Of a stretch of DNA of 64,000 bases, positions 45,943 to 53,687 are shown piece by piece. This DNA is from Treponema sp. (GTDB lineage Bacteria > Spirochaetota > Spirochaetia > Treponematales > Breznakiellaceae): NCBI GenBank assembly GCA_009781635.1, contig WQXU01000004.1, forward strand, positions 60,726-124,725, in the 5' to 3' direction. Each line of letters starts with the position of its first letter. The first letter of the stretch is position 1. Both the position numbers and the translations under genes were made by a program. A model generated the notes under the pieces. The model ran no database searches, was not told the origin of the DNA, and was given only the letters and a program-made list of their open reading frames with translations.

Positions 45943-48483
45943 ATGAAAATTATACCAAAAGCGCCTGATGACAGCCGCAACCCCTTTCATTTCGGGCGTC
46001 CCAGACTGAATAGTCTGTTTATGGAAGCCGTGAAGTACCCTGTGGTTGTGATCTGCGCAGGCGCCGGTTACGGTAAAACGAGCGCGGCGCATGATTTTTT
46101 GAATAACTATGAGGCAGCAAAAGCCTGGGTTCAACTTTCAGAACGTGACAATATAATGTCACGCCTTTGGGAAAATTATATTAATACCCTGGCGAAGGAA
46201 AACAAAACCCTGTCAAAGGCAATCGGAGAGCTTGGTTTTCCGGATACAAAAGACAAGCAGAATCAATATCTGAGCTTATGGCATAAATATTTTGAAACGA
46301 AGCAGAGAGTACTCGTTCTGGATGATTTTCATTTTATAGAAGACCCTTCCATTATTCGATTTATTAATGAATGCGTTCTTTTCAAATTACCGCCGGGAAC
46401 TTCATTGTTTTTAATCTCCCGTTCCGCCCCCCGCGTTAATATCGCCGCCCTCGAATCCAGAAACCATGTATTTAAAATAAACGAAGATGACCTGCGATTT
46501 ACCGAAAGCGAGCTCACCCAGTATTTTCGCAAATTTAATATTTCCTCCGGGCCGGACAATCTTCGGGAAATAATGAAGGATACCGGAGGCTGGGCTTTTG
46601 CCATTAATATTATCGCAAGATCATATCAAAAAGCGCCGGGTTACGGCGGCTATTTGCGTAACGCAATGAAGACAAACCTTTTTCAATTAATGGAAACGCA
46701 GGATTGGAATGAAATTTCAAAAAAATTACAGTTCTTTTTAATACGCCTTTCCTTGATAGATCATCTGGCTGTTGAACTTATCGCACTTCTGGCTATGGGA
46801 GATGAGGAACTTATAACCGAATTAGAAAAGCAAAATGCCTTTATACGTAAGGACAGTTATATTAACGCATATCTAATACATCCTCTGTATCTGGAATTTC
46901 TTGCGGCAAAACAGGAATCACTTTCGGAAGGACAAAAAAGGGAAACCTATTCAATTGCCGGGGTTTGGTGCAAAAGAAATGGTTTTTATCTGGATGCGCT
47001 AGCCTACTTTGAAAAAAATAAAGATTATGATTCGATAGCATCTGTCTTTCCTGATTTACCAGTTCAAATACCGCCTGATATTGCAAAATACACCGCGGCC
47101 ATTCTTGAACGGGCGCCGGCAGAGGCATTTGAAACAGCAGGTTATCTTGCCGTTATACATTTACGCAGTTATGTATCACTGGGACAATTAAGTAAAGCCA
47201 TTGAATTGGCGGAATATTATGAGAAAAAATACCTTGAATTAAGCATACTTTCCGCAGAACCTGCAAGAAATCCATTGGCCGGTATATATTACAGCTGGGC
47301 CAGGGTGCGATTCGCAATGTGTTTAACAGACGACTGTTACGACTTTGACAAGTACTTTGAAAAACTCAGTAAATGCTTTCCCGAACCAGTTGCTCCGGGT
47401 AATTTCATCAGCCCCTGTCCTGGAGCCTGGATATGCCTTGTCGGGTCTTCAAGAGAAGGCGCGCCGGAAGAATTCATCGCCGCTTTAAAGCGGACAGTTG
47501 CCTGTCTTTCACAGTGTTTTAAAAATTTTGATACAGGGCATGCCGATTTGGCACAGGGGGAGTTAAAGTTTTATCAGGGCGATATATCCTCTGCGGAAAA
47601 ACTATTCGCAAGCGCGTTGAAAAGAACGCCAGAAAAAGAGCAGACAGAGTTTGTTCACAGAGCTTTATTCTATACCCTGCGGATCGCTGTCTGGCAGGGG
47701 AATTACCCAAAGGCTGAACAGGTACTAAAAAAAATGAAAACTCTGCGGGACGAAAATGATTACTCCAACCGTTTCACTAATTATGATATATCACTTTCCT
47801 GGTATTTCTATATCCTTGGCATGCCTGAAAATATACATGATTGGCTTCAGGATGATTTTTCACCTTACCATCATGCAGCATTTAATGAAAATTTTGCAAA
47901 CCAGATTAAAGCAAGGTTCTGCTATATATCAAGGAACTACACTCCTCTTTTGTCGTACATACAGGAAATGAAACAAAGGGAATCCTTTTTGTTCCAGCGG
48001 ATAGAAATGATGGCTATAGAAGCCTGTGTACATTACAGAATGAAAAATAAAGAAAGGGCCTTTGCCGCTTTACTTGAAGCATATAAAATAGCTGTGCCCA
48101 ATAATCTTTTAATGCCTTTTATTGAGCTGGGTAAGAATATGCGCACTCTGACTGCGGTAGCCCTTAAAGAATCATGGAGCGGCATTCCCGTATCATGGCT
48201 GGAAAATATCAATCAAAAGGCCGCATCCTATGCCAAACGTCAAGCCCATATTATTATGGAGTACAAGCAAGCCGCAGGCATGAATGGTATTTTCAACTTA
48301 TCTCCCAGAGAAAGCGAAATTTTAAGAGATCTTTCCAACGGTTTATCCCGCACAGAAATCGCCGCAAGCCATAACCTTTCGATCAACACAGTCAAAACGA
48401 TAATTAACATGATCCTCATAAAAACAGGAGCCAAAAATCTCGCCAATCTTATCCGTATCGCAATGGAACGGAAGATGATTTAA
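45943..48483 (+). CDS. MalT-like LuxR-family ATP-dependent regulator
   Basis: An 846-residue regulator of the LAL/MalT (STAND) class. The P-loop AGAGYGKTSA (about 39-48) and Walker B LVLDDFHFI are followed by the winged-helix region, a long TPR-like superhelix (about 330-770) and a C-terminal LuxR helix-turn-helix (LSPRESEILRDLSNGLSRTE, LSINTVKTIINMIL). Ligand and ATP binding to the sensor superhelix would trigger DNA binding. Targets are unknown; the adjacent GH39 and nitroreductase genes are candidates. No clear ribosome site precedes the ATG. Confidence 0.9.
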   Translation: MKIIPKAPDDSRNPFHFGRPRLNSLFMEAVKYPVVVICAGAGYGKTSAAHDFLNNYEAAKAWVQLSERDNIMSRLWENYINTLAKENKTLSKAIGELGFPDTKDKQNQYLSLWHKYFETKQRVLVLDDFHFIEDPSIIRFINECVLFKLPPGTSLFLISRSAPRVNIAALESRNHVFKINEDDLRFTESELTQYFRKFNISSGPDNLREIMKDTGGWAFAINIIARSYQKAPGYGGYLRNAMKTNLFQLMETQDWNEISKKLQFFLIRLSLIDHLAVELIALLAMGDEELITELEKQNAFIRKDSYINAYLIHPLYLEFLAAKQESLSEGQKRETYSIAGVWCKRNGFYLDALAYFEKNKDYDSIASVFPDLPVQIPPDIAKYTAAILERAPAEAFETAGYLAVIHLRSYVSLGQLSKAIELAEYYEKKYLELSILSAEPARNPLAGIYYSWARVRFAMCLTDDCYDFDKYFEKLSKCFPEPVAPGNFISPCPGAWICLVGSSREGAPEEFIAALKRTVACLSQCFKNFDTGHADLAQGELKFYQGDISSAEKLFASALKRTPEKEQTEFVHRALFYTLRIAVWQGNYPKAEQVLKKMKTLRDENDYSNRFTNYDISLSWYFYILGMPENIHDWLQDDFSPYHHAAFNENFANQIKARFCYISRNYTPLLSYIQEMKQRESFLFQRIEMMAIEACVHYRMKNKERAFAALLEAYKIAVPNNLLMPFIELGKNMRTLTAVALKESWSGIPVSWLENINQKAASYAKRQAHIIMEYKQAAGMNGIFNLSPRESEILRDLSNGLSRTEIAASHNLSINTVKTIINMILIKTGAKNLANLIRIAMERKMI

Positions 48484-48537
48484 TTGAGTTATTCGAAACA
48501 TAAATAATCTCTTTATGGGCAATTGTCCTCCAAAAGG

Positions 48538-48621
48538 GTGAATTTTGCGATTCTCTTTTTTTCCTTTCTGATGCTTTTATTAACTCTCAAAGCGAGAAAT
48601 AATATTAACAATGTATCTTGA
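48538..48621 (+). other. out-of-frame membrane segment at the start of the histidine kinase
   Basis: Beginning at a GTG, 27 codons encode a membrane helix and start of a linker (VNFAILFFSFLMLLLTLKAR, then NNINNVS) and stop 8 bases inside the kinase ORF. Reading past the N-N with one G removed would join it to Y-L-E-Q-L-L-A-E-R of the kinase, which is how related kinases continue after their last membrane helix. It therefore looks like the frameshifted N-terminus of the kinase. Confidence 0.45.
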
Positions 48622-49414
48622 ACAATTATTAGCGGAAAGAACAAATGAAATAACAAAGGCGCAAGAAAACCTTTTAATCGCAAAGTACAACAAAAAAATT
48701 GCTGAACACTTAAACCATGCCAAAAGCGAATTTTTAGCGCGCATGAGCCATGAAATGTTAACACCCTTGAACTTTATATTAGGTTTTGTTGAACTTGCAA
48801 AAACTTCTGACGATACTGAACAAATTATGTCATATGTTGATAAAATCTACGATTCATCCGTTCATCTGCTGGCGATGCTGCGCAACGTGCTTGATGTGTC
48901 GGATGGAAGCGGCGCATTTAAAATAGTTGAATTACCGTTTTCAATTAAATCGATGATTAGATATGTACTAAAAAAAACAAATCCGGATAGAAAGAAAAAG
49001 GAGCAGGAGCTTTCATTATTGGTTTGTCAATCAATACCAAAAATGCTTATAGGCGATGAAAAGCGCATAGCTCAGGTAATAATCCATTTACTGACAAATG
49101 CGATTAAGTTTTCGCCTAAACAGAGTAAAGTAGGCTTGAGTCTGGGTATTCATAGTGAGGAAAACGAAGTAATTACGCTTAAAATTGAAGTAACCGACAA
49201 TGGCATAGGAGTATCAAAAGAGCAGCAAAAATATCTATTTGATTTATTCGAACAGGCTGATGGAGGCAAAACAAGAAAATACTCAGGGATTGGAATAGGG
49301 CTTCCTTTGTCAAAGTGTATTGTAAAGATGATGGATGGAGATATTTGGGTTGAATCCGAACCGGGAAAAGGCTCAAAATTTTTGTTTACCTGCAAAGTAA
49401 AAAAAGCATGCTGA
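48611..49414 (+). CDS. histidine kinase core, probably N-terminally truncated by frameshift
   Basis: A 267-residue protein made of a short coiled coil, HisKA (MSHEMLTPLN, where the usual Arg after the Glu-Ile is Leu) and HATPase (LTNAIKFSP, DNGIGV, GIGIGLPLS). It lacks a sensor, receiver and membrane anchor in frame. The ATG has no ribosome site. A membrane helix lies just upstream in another frame. ATP-binding motifs are complete, so it might still act as a soluble kinase, but degradation from a larger hybrid kinase is likely. Confidence 0.75.
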   Translation: MYLEQLLAERTNEITKAQENLLIAKYNKKIAEHLNHAKSEFLARMSHEMLTPLNFILGFVELAKTSDDTEQIMSYVDKIYDSSVHLLAMLRNVLDVSDGSGAFKIVELPFSIKSMIRYVLKKTNPDRKKKEQELSLLVCQSIPKMLIGDEKRIAQVIIHLLTNAIKFSPKQSKVGLSLGIHSEENEVITLKIEVTDNGIGVSKEQQKYLFDLFEQADGGKTRKYSGIGIGLPLSKCIVKMMDGDIWVESEPGKGSKFLFTCKVKKAC

Positions 49415-49436
49415 TTATCTATATAGACTTAGCTAT

Positions 49437-49509
49437 TGCCACCTCGGAGAATTGAACTCCAGACACGCAGATTTTCAGTCTGCTGCTCTACCAACTGAGC
49501 TAAGGTGGC
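49437..49509 (-). tRNA. tRNA-Phe (GAA)
   Basis: A 73-nt cloverleaf on the minus strand: acceptor GCCACCT/AGGTGGC, D-arm GCTCAGTTGGTAGAGC, anticodon stem GCAGA with loop CTGAAAA (anticodon GAA), T-arm GGAGTTCAATTCTCC and discriminator A. The 3' CCA is not encoded. It follows the kinase gene convergently. Confidence 0.95.
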
Positions 49510-49681
49510 CAATAGATTGCACCGCGAAGCGGTGTGGATGAAAAAATCAAACAGCCCAGGCACCAATAATTGTAATCCCAGACCAGTAATGTAAGGTGCC
49601 GCTTCAAATGGCAACTAGTAACAATATGCCAAAAACAAAGAAAAATGTCAATAGGAAAATACGGTTTTTAGTAAAAAAGCC
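49510..49681. other. 172-base region between tRNA-Phe and the hypothetical gene
   Basis: No ORF with a ribosome site. A perfect 6-bp hairpin, CACCGC-GAA-GCGGTG, lies at 49520-49534, ten bases upstream of the tRNA 5' end. I see no convincing tRNA promoter. Confidence 0.4.
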
Positions 49682-50074
49682 ATGATATCATCCATTAACA
49701 ATTTAAATTATTATAGCTTTGTAAAAGAAAATGCCTCTGTGTATAAACTGGTAATTGATAGTAAGGGATCGATAGCAGCCTGGACTGATAATGGAAACGG
49801 CGGTGAATTATCCTATGATCTGGATGCCGTAACTTATCTGGAAGAGTTCATCAAACAATACCCGGATTTTTCGGTACGCGGAGTGAAGGGAATAATAACC
49901 CTTACAGGATATGAATGTGTATTGGGATATAATACTCATCAATTAAACGCTCCAGAGAATCAGGAAGATAAACATAGGGTGCTTCGCAATCGGGGTTTTA
50001 ATATTTTCTTCGGCGTTGGTCCCGGTTTTGGTTACATAAAAATCTTGTATCTTGAAAATATAATATTAAAATGA
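49682..50074 (+). CDS. hypothetical protein, 130 residues
   Basis: I do not recognise it. There is no signal peptide, membrane helix or known motif. The N-terminal half is mixed (YYSFVKENASVYKLVIDSKG) and the C-terminal half is rich in Gly and aromatics (FNIFFGVGPGFGYIKILYL). No ribosome site is visible. It lies in the small accessory stretch between two tRNA genes, 25 bases upstream of the CAP-domain gene, so the two might be co-transcribed. Confidence 0.5.
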   Translation: MISSINNLNYYSFVKENASVYKLVIDSKGSIAAWTDNGNGGELSYDLDAVTYLEEFIKQYPDFSVRGVKGIITLTGYECVLGYNTHQLNAPENQEDKHRVLRNRGFNIFFGVGPGFGYIKILYLENIILK

Positions 50075-50099
50075 TATTTTAATATTAAAGGAGCTTCAA

Positions 50100-50768
50100 A
50101 TGAAAAAGTTTGTAATCGTGGTAATCGGATTGGTTTTTGCGGTTAATGCCTTTGCTCAAACACCAGATTGGGATTTAAATTTATTGGATACAGCTAGAAA
50201 TGTAAATTATCTTACGGAAGAAGAAAAAAATGTCGTATTAGAGTTAAATATGGCAAGAAACAACCCTGCAAAATACGCAGAGATGTATATATTACCAAGG
50301 CTTGAGTGGTTCATAGACGATAATCGTTATCGAGTACCAGGTTCGACTATAACCACAAGAACAAATCATACGAACAACAGACCCGCTGTTATAAGCGCGA
50401 TTAATATAATGTCGCGGCTACCGGCAGGTCTGGTACCTTTAACGCCTTCGCAGGGAATGTCTTTAGCCGCCAGAGATCATACTTTGGATATTGGTCTAAA
50501 AGGTATTCAGGGGCACACTGGCAGCGATGGAAGTTCACATAATTCACGTGTGGCTCGTTATGGCAGACGAAGCGGCGGAGGCGGAGAGACGCTCAGTTAT
50601 GGTTATAATACAGCAAGAGAAATTGTAATACAGCTCCTGCAAAGTACAGGCCATAGGAATATTATTATGAACGGCACTTACCGGTATACCGGTCTTTCAA
50701 TAGGTTCTCATTCCGTATGGAATCATATGTGCACAATCAAGTTCGCTGGTAACTTTACTGACTTCTAG
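50100..50768 (+). CDS. secreted CAP-domain (SCP/PR-1-like) protein
   Basis: A 222-residue exported protein: signal peptide MKKFVIVVIGLVFAVNAFA, then a CAP fold with ELNMARNNPAKYAEMY, LAARDHTLDI, GHTGSDGSSHNSRVARYG, GETLSYGYNTAREIVIQLLQ and STGHRNIIM. The conserved His and Glu of the central cavity are visible. Bacterial CAP proteins act outside the cell; the function is usually unknown. An AAAGGAGC site precedes the ATG. Position next to tRNA-derived repeats suggests an acquired gene. Confidence 0.85.
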   Translation: MKKFVIVVIGLVFAVNAFAQTPDWDLNLLDTARNVNYLTEEEKNVVLELNMARNNPAKYAEMYILPRLEWFIDDNRYRVPGSTITTRTNHTNNRPAVISAINIMSRLPAGLVPLTPSQGMSLAARDHTLDIGLKGIQGHTGSDGSSHNSRVARYGRRSGGGGETLSYGYNTAREIVIQLLQSTGHRNIIMNGTYRYTGLSIGSHSVWNHMCTIKFAGNFTDF

Positions 50769-50773
50769 TAAAC

Positions 50774-51307
50774 ACAGGATTGCTTCGTTTCGAATCCCCT
50801 ATTAATCGCTTTTTGTTAATTTTATTTGGTAATAGTTACTTGTGCGGCTATTTTTCTTTTTTTTGGAGATATGGGGATTCGGCTTTCAGGAGTTTGCATC
50901 CTGCAAACTCCCTACAGCCCGCCTGCGCAATCCCGCCGCCTCCGTGCGGCGTCATCATTTTTGCAAGGCTTGCGCCTTGTAATTTTTACAGGATTGCTTC
51001 GTTTCGAATCCCCTATTAATCGCTTTTTGTTAATTTTATTTGGTAATAGTTACTTGTACGGCTATTTTTCTTTTTTTTGGAGATATGGGGATTCGGCTTT
51101 CGGGCGTTTGCATCCTGCAAACTCCCTACAGCCCGTCTGCGCAATCCCGCCGCCTCCGTGCGGCGTCATCATTTTTGCAAGGCTTGCGCCTTGTAATTTT
51201 CACAGGATTGCTTCGTTTCGAATCCCCTATTAATCGCTTTTTGTTAATACTATCTGTTAATTGTTACTTATTTATCTATTTTTTTATTGTGGAGATATGG
51301 GGATTCG
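50774..51307. repeat. 214-bp tandem repeat array ending in tRNA-Ala
   Basis: Two complete units (50774-50987 and 50988-51201) differ at about five positions. A third, diverged and partial unit (51202-51307) merges into tRNA-Ala. Each unit contains the 17 bases GGAGATATGGGGATTCG, identical to the 3' end of the tRNA-Ala gene (copies at 50865-50881, 51079-51095 and 51291-51307). Each of the two full units also carries an inverted repeat GGAGTTTGCA-TCC-TGCAAACTCC (one mismatch in unit 2), a GCCGC/GCGGC hairpin and a CAAGGC/GCCTTG hairpin. CGAATCCCC, the reverse complement of GGGGATTCG, occurs near the start of every unit. Confidence 0.9.
50889..50911. repeat. perfect 10-bp inverted repeat inside the first 214-bp unit
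   Basis: GGAGTTTGCA and TGCAAACTCC flank a TCC loop. The unit 2 counterpart (51103-51125) has one mismatch. Such palindromes are typical of REP/MITE-like elements. No T tract follows. Confidence 0.8.
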
Positions 51308-51362
51308 AACCCCAGGCCTATTGATTGCGAACCAATCGCTCTACCAACTGAGCTATATCCCC
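51290..51362 (-). tRNA. tRNA-Ala (CGC)
   Basis: A 73-nt cloverleaf: acceptor GGGGATA with TATCTCC, including the G3-U70 pair that marks alanine tRNAs. D-arm GCTCAGTTGGTAGAGC, anticodon stem ATTGG/TCAAT with loop TTCGCAA (anticodon CGC), T-arm TGGGGTTCGAATCCCCA, discriminator A. CCA is not encoded. Its last 17 bases recur twice in the adjacent repeat array. Confidence 0.93.
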
Positions 51363-51373
51363 GCGCTTTTGTT

Positions 51374-51403
51374 ACTCTAACAACAATTAAAATGTATAGT
51401 CAA
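51374..51403 (-). promoter_or_regulatory. candidate tRNA-Ala promoter
   Basis: TTGACT (51398-51403) and TAGAGT (51374-51379), 18 bases apart on the minus strand, lie 11 bases before the tRNA 5' end. Cotranscription from ilvE is possible as well. Confidence 0.4.
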
Positions 51404-51409
51404 GGGGGC

Positions 51410-52495
51410 TTAAATTACTTTCATCATCCAGCCCTTGGTGTCGGGGAGTTTGCCGTATTGAATGCCCTTGATTGTGTCGCGAATCTCTGCTGTAAGCTGG
51501 CCTGTTTTGCCATCGTTAAAAACAGTTTTTTTTCCATCATATGTAAGTGATGTAAGAGGTGTAGCTCCCGCTGCGGTGCCGCTGACAAAACATTCCATAG
51601 TCTCTTCCATTACTTCATCAATCGGGACTTTGCGCTCCGATACCTTAACGCCCCTGTCGCGCGCAAGTTCAATTATACTCTCGCGCGTAATTCCAGGCAG
51701 TATGGTATCGCCAAGCTCCGGCGTTACAAGTTCTCCGGATTTCAAGTAAAAGAAGATGTTACATGAAGATCCTTCTTCCACATATTTACGGTGAACCGCA
51801 TCAAGATATACGCACTCCATGTATCCCATTTTAAGGGCCTCGGCTTTTGCAAGTGTGGATATAACATAATTTGAGCATGCTTTTATCCAGCCTGTGCCCT
51901 TAGGTGTTGCCCGTATTTTATCCGTTATAACTGCGTCGGATCTTTCCGATGAAAAGTAAGCTGCAACAGGCGTGTTAATCACAAATACATACGGCTCGCT
52001 TGAAACGTTTACGCCTATACCGCCTTCTGCAACTGTGAACGGCCTTATGTAAACAGAGTCGGCTGACATAAATGAATCCTTTTCCCAGCCGTCATTGTAA
52101 TGCGGATAAAAACCAAGAGCAGCATTGCGTTTTACTGTCTCTGTCACTGCTTCCAAAAAAGTTTTTTCCGGAAAAGGCGGCATGTATAATCCTTCCATTG
52201 AGCGGGCAAAACGCGCTGCATTTTTTTCCGGCCTGAAAATAGAAAGTCCGCCGTTTTTCTGCGGAAACGCCTTGAGCCCTTCAAAACACGCCAAACCGTA
52301 CTGGCTTGTATAATTTACAAGAGGCATATCATCATAATAGTTACGTGAATTTTGCAGCTTTGCGCGCTCATCGGCGCTCATGGCCGCTTCTTCTTCCGGT
52401 GTCTTGTGCGGTTTTTCCAGATACCCGCCTGTCCATTTTCCATCTATAAATTGAGAGCGATAAATAATTGGATATGTGTTTAATGAAAAACCCAT
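51410..52495 (-). CDS. ilvE: branched-chain amino acid aminotransferase
   Basis: A 361-residue class IV PLP aminotransferase performing the last step of valine, leucine and isoleucine synthesis. The PLP lysine is K205 in GTGWIKACSNYVIST, and YGLACFEGLKAF, IRPFTVAEGGIGV, YVEEGSSCNIFF and PGITRESIIELA are the family segments. AAGGAG precedes the ATG. The 108-base leader contains a TATAAT box and an AT-rich 8-bp palindrome (TTTTAGAA/TTCTAAAA). Confidence 0.94.
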   Translation of the reverse strand: MGFSLNTYPIIYRSQFIDGKWTGGYLEKPHKTPEEEAAMSADERAKLQNSRNYYDDMPLVNYTSQYGLACFEGLKAFPQKNGGLSIFRPEKNAARFARSMEGLYMPPFPEKTFLEAVTETVKRNAALGFYPHYNDGWEKDSFMSADSVYIRPFTVAEGGIGVNVSSEPYVFVINTPVAAYFSSERSDAVITDKIRATPKGTGWIKACSNYVISTLAKAEALKMGYMECVYLDAVHRKYVEEGSSCNIFFYLKSGELVTPELGDTILPGITRESIIELARDRGVKVSERKVPIDEVMEETMECFVSGTAAGATPLTSLTYDGKKTVFNDGKTGQLTAEIRDTIKGIQYGKLPDTKGWMMKVI

Positions 52496-52603
52496 AATAA
52501 CTCCTTATAATTTTTTAGAAACTTCTAAAACTAATGTTATTGGAAGTTACCTAATATTATATATTAATGGATTTTAATACAAGGGAAAATTTATATTATT
52601 TAT

Positions 52604-53686
52604 TTACCTTCGGTTTTTCTTTTTGTAATTCATAATTTTTTTCCGCAACCCCTCTGCGATTCTAAAAAGATTATAAAATACCTTTTTGCAGGGATAATCC
52701 CAGCTTCCTGGCCGGTGGATAATATGGCCTCCAAAGCCTGTCTTAAAACGAAAGAGACCCGCCATTGGATGATTTGGATCTTCATTCGGAGGTATTCCGA
52801 AAAGATCGTAAAAAAGGCATCCTGCTTCTTTTGCATCCTGCATTGCCTTCCACTGAAGAGCATAGGGCGCCATAAGGTTGCGTTTAATATTTGAAGATGC
52901 TCCGTATAAATAAACTGCATCTTTTCCGCGGAAAAGAACAGCAATTGCGGCAAGCGTATCAGACGCATGCGATGCAATGTAAAGCTTTAATTGCATCATG
53001 CCGGTTTTATTATTACCGCCGGTCATGTCATTATTGCATATTTCAAAAAGTGTTCTGTAATAATTTATACCATGTATGGAAATACCGTCTCTTGCCGCCG
53101 TCTCTTTTAACAGGTTATAAAATGTTTCTATTTCCCTGCCCGTACAGGTTTTTACAATAATGCCTTTTTTTTCCGCAAGAGAAATATTATAACGCCATTT
53201 TGGCTTCATCTGCATAAGGATTTCGTTATTTGTTTTTTCCAAATTGATGATTACAGTATCCGGCGGCTGGACTGCAGCTGCCGCTCTCTTAAATCCGAAA
53301 GTTTTAAACAGGGAAGCTTCATTTTCAATACCGCTTTCTTTCTCCCTGTAAAACCAGGGCGGTTCAAAACGGATAAATACTGTGTTACGCGCAAGTAATG
53401 CTCTTAGTTTTTTTCCCAGTTCCGCCGCTATTTTTACCCTGTCAGATGCCGTAATGGATGCAGGAAGCTTTGGGCCCCATGGAATATACGCAAATGAAAA
53501 TCCGGGTGCAAGCTGCCTGCAAAGAACCAAAAGGGGCGTCTTTTCATTTGTGCCGTCTTCAAGCCAGTCTGCAAGAAAAGCTTTCGCAGTCCACCCAAAT
53601 TTTTCTTTAAAAGAAGCCCACATTGATGACTGCAAAAATGAATCTGCGTTTTCGCAAGCGGCAAGATCGGCTTCTGTAATTTCCAA
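52604..53686 (-). CDS. FemAB-like aminoacyl transferase
   Basis: A 360-residue double-GNAT protein related to FemX/FemAB and to lipid II:glycine glycyltransferases, which add amino acids from tRNA to peptidoglycan precursors. Visible features include the N-terminal SFLQSSMWASFKEKFGW, the linker WRYNISLAEKKGIIV and the C-terminal AVYLYGASSNIKRN and PYALQWKAMQDAKEAGC stretches (Ala before VYLYG is approximate). The start is TTG one base after the metG stop with GTGAGG upstream, so translation is coupled to metG. Spirochaete peptidoglycan has simple cross-bridges, so the true acceptor is unclear. Confidence 0.85.
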   Translation of the reverse strand: MEITEADLAACENADSFLQSSMWASFKEKFGWTAKAFLADWLEDGTNEKTPLLVLCRQLAPGFSFAYIPWGPKLPASITASDRVKIAAELGKKLRALLARNTVFIRFEPPWFYREKESGIENEASLFKTFGFKRAAAAVQPPDTVIINLEKTNNEILMQMKPKWRYNISLAEKKGIIVKTCTGREIETFYNLLKETAARDGISIHGINYYRTLFEICNNDMTGGNNKTGMMQLKLYIASHASDTLAAIAVLFRGKDAVYLYGASSNIKRNLMAPYALQWKAMQDAKEAGCLFYDLFGIPPNEDPNHPMAGLFRFKTGFGGHIIHRPGSWDYPCKKVFYNLFRIAEGLRKKIMNYKKKNRR

Positions 53687-53687
53687 C

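Noticed and set aside
50774..51201. CRISPR array
   Set aside because: Units are 214 bp, nearly identical throughout, with no unique spacers and no cas genes nearby.
50780..51324. Three overlapping plus-strand ORFs of 79, 135 and 94 codons
   Set aside because: They are readings of the 214-bp tandem repeat in different frames. They repeat the same peptide, lack ribosome sites and run into the tRNA-Ala gene.
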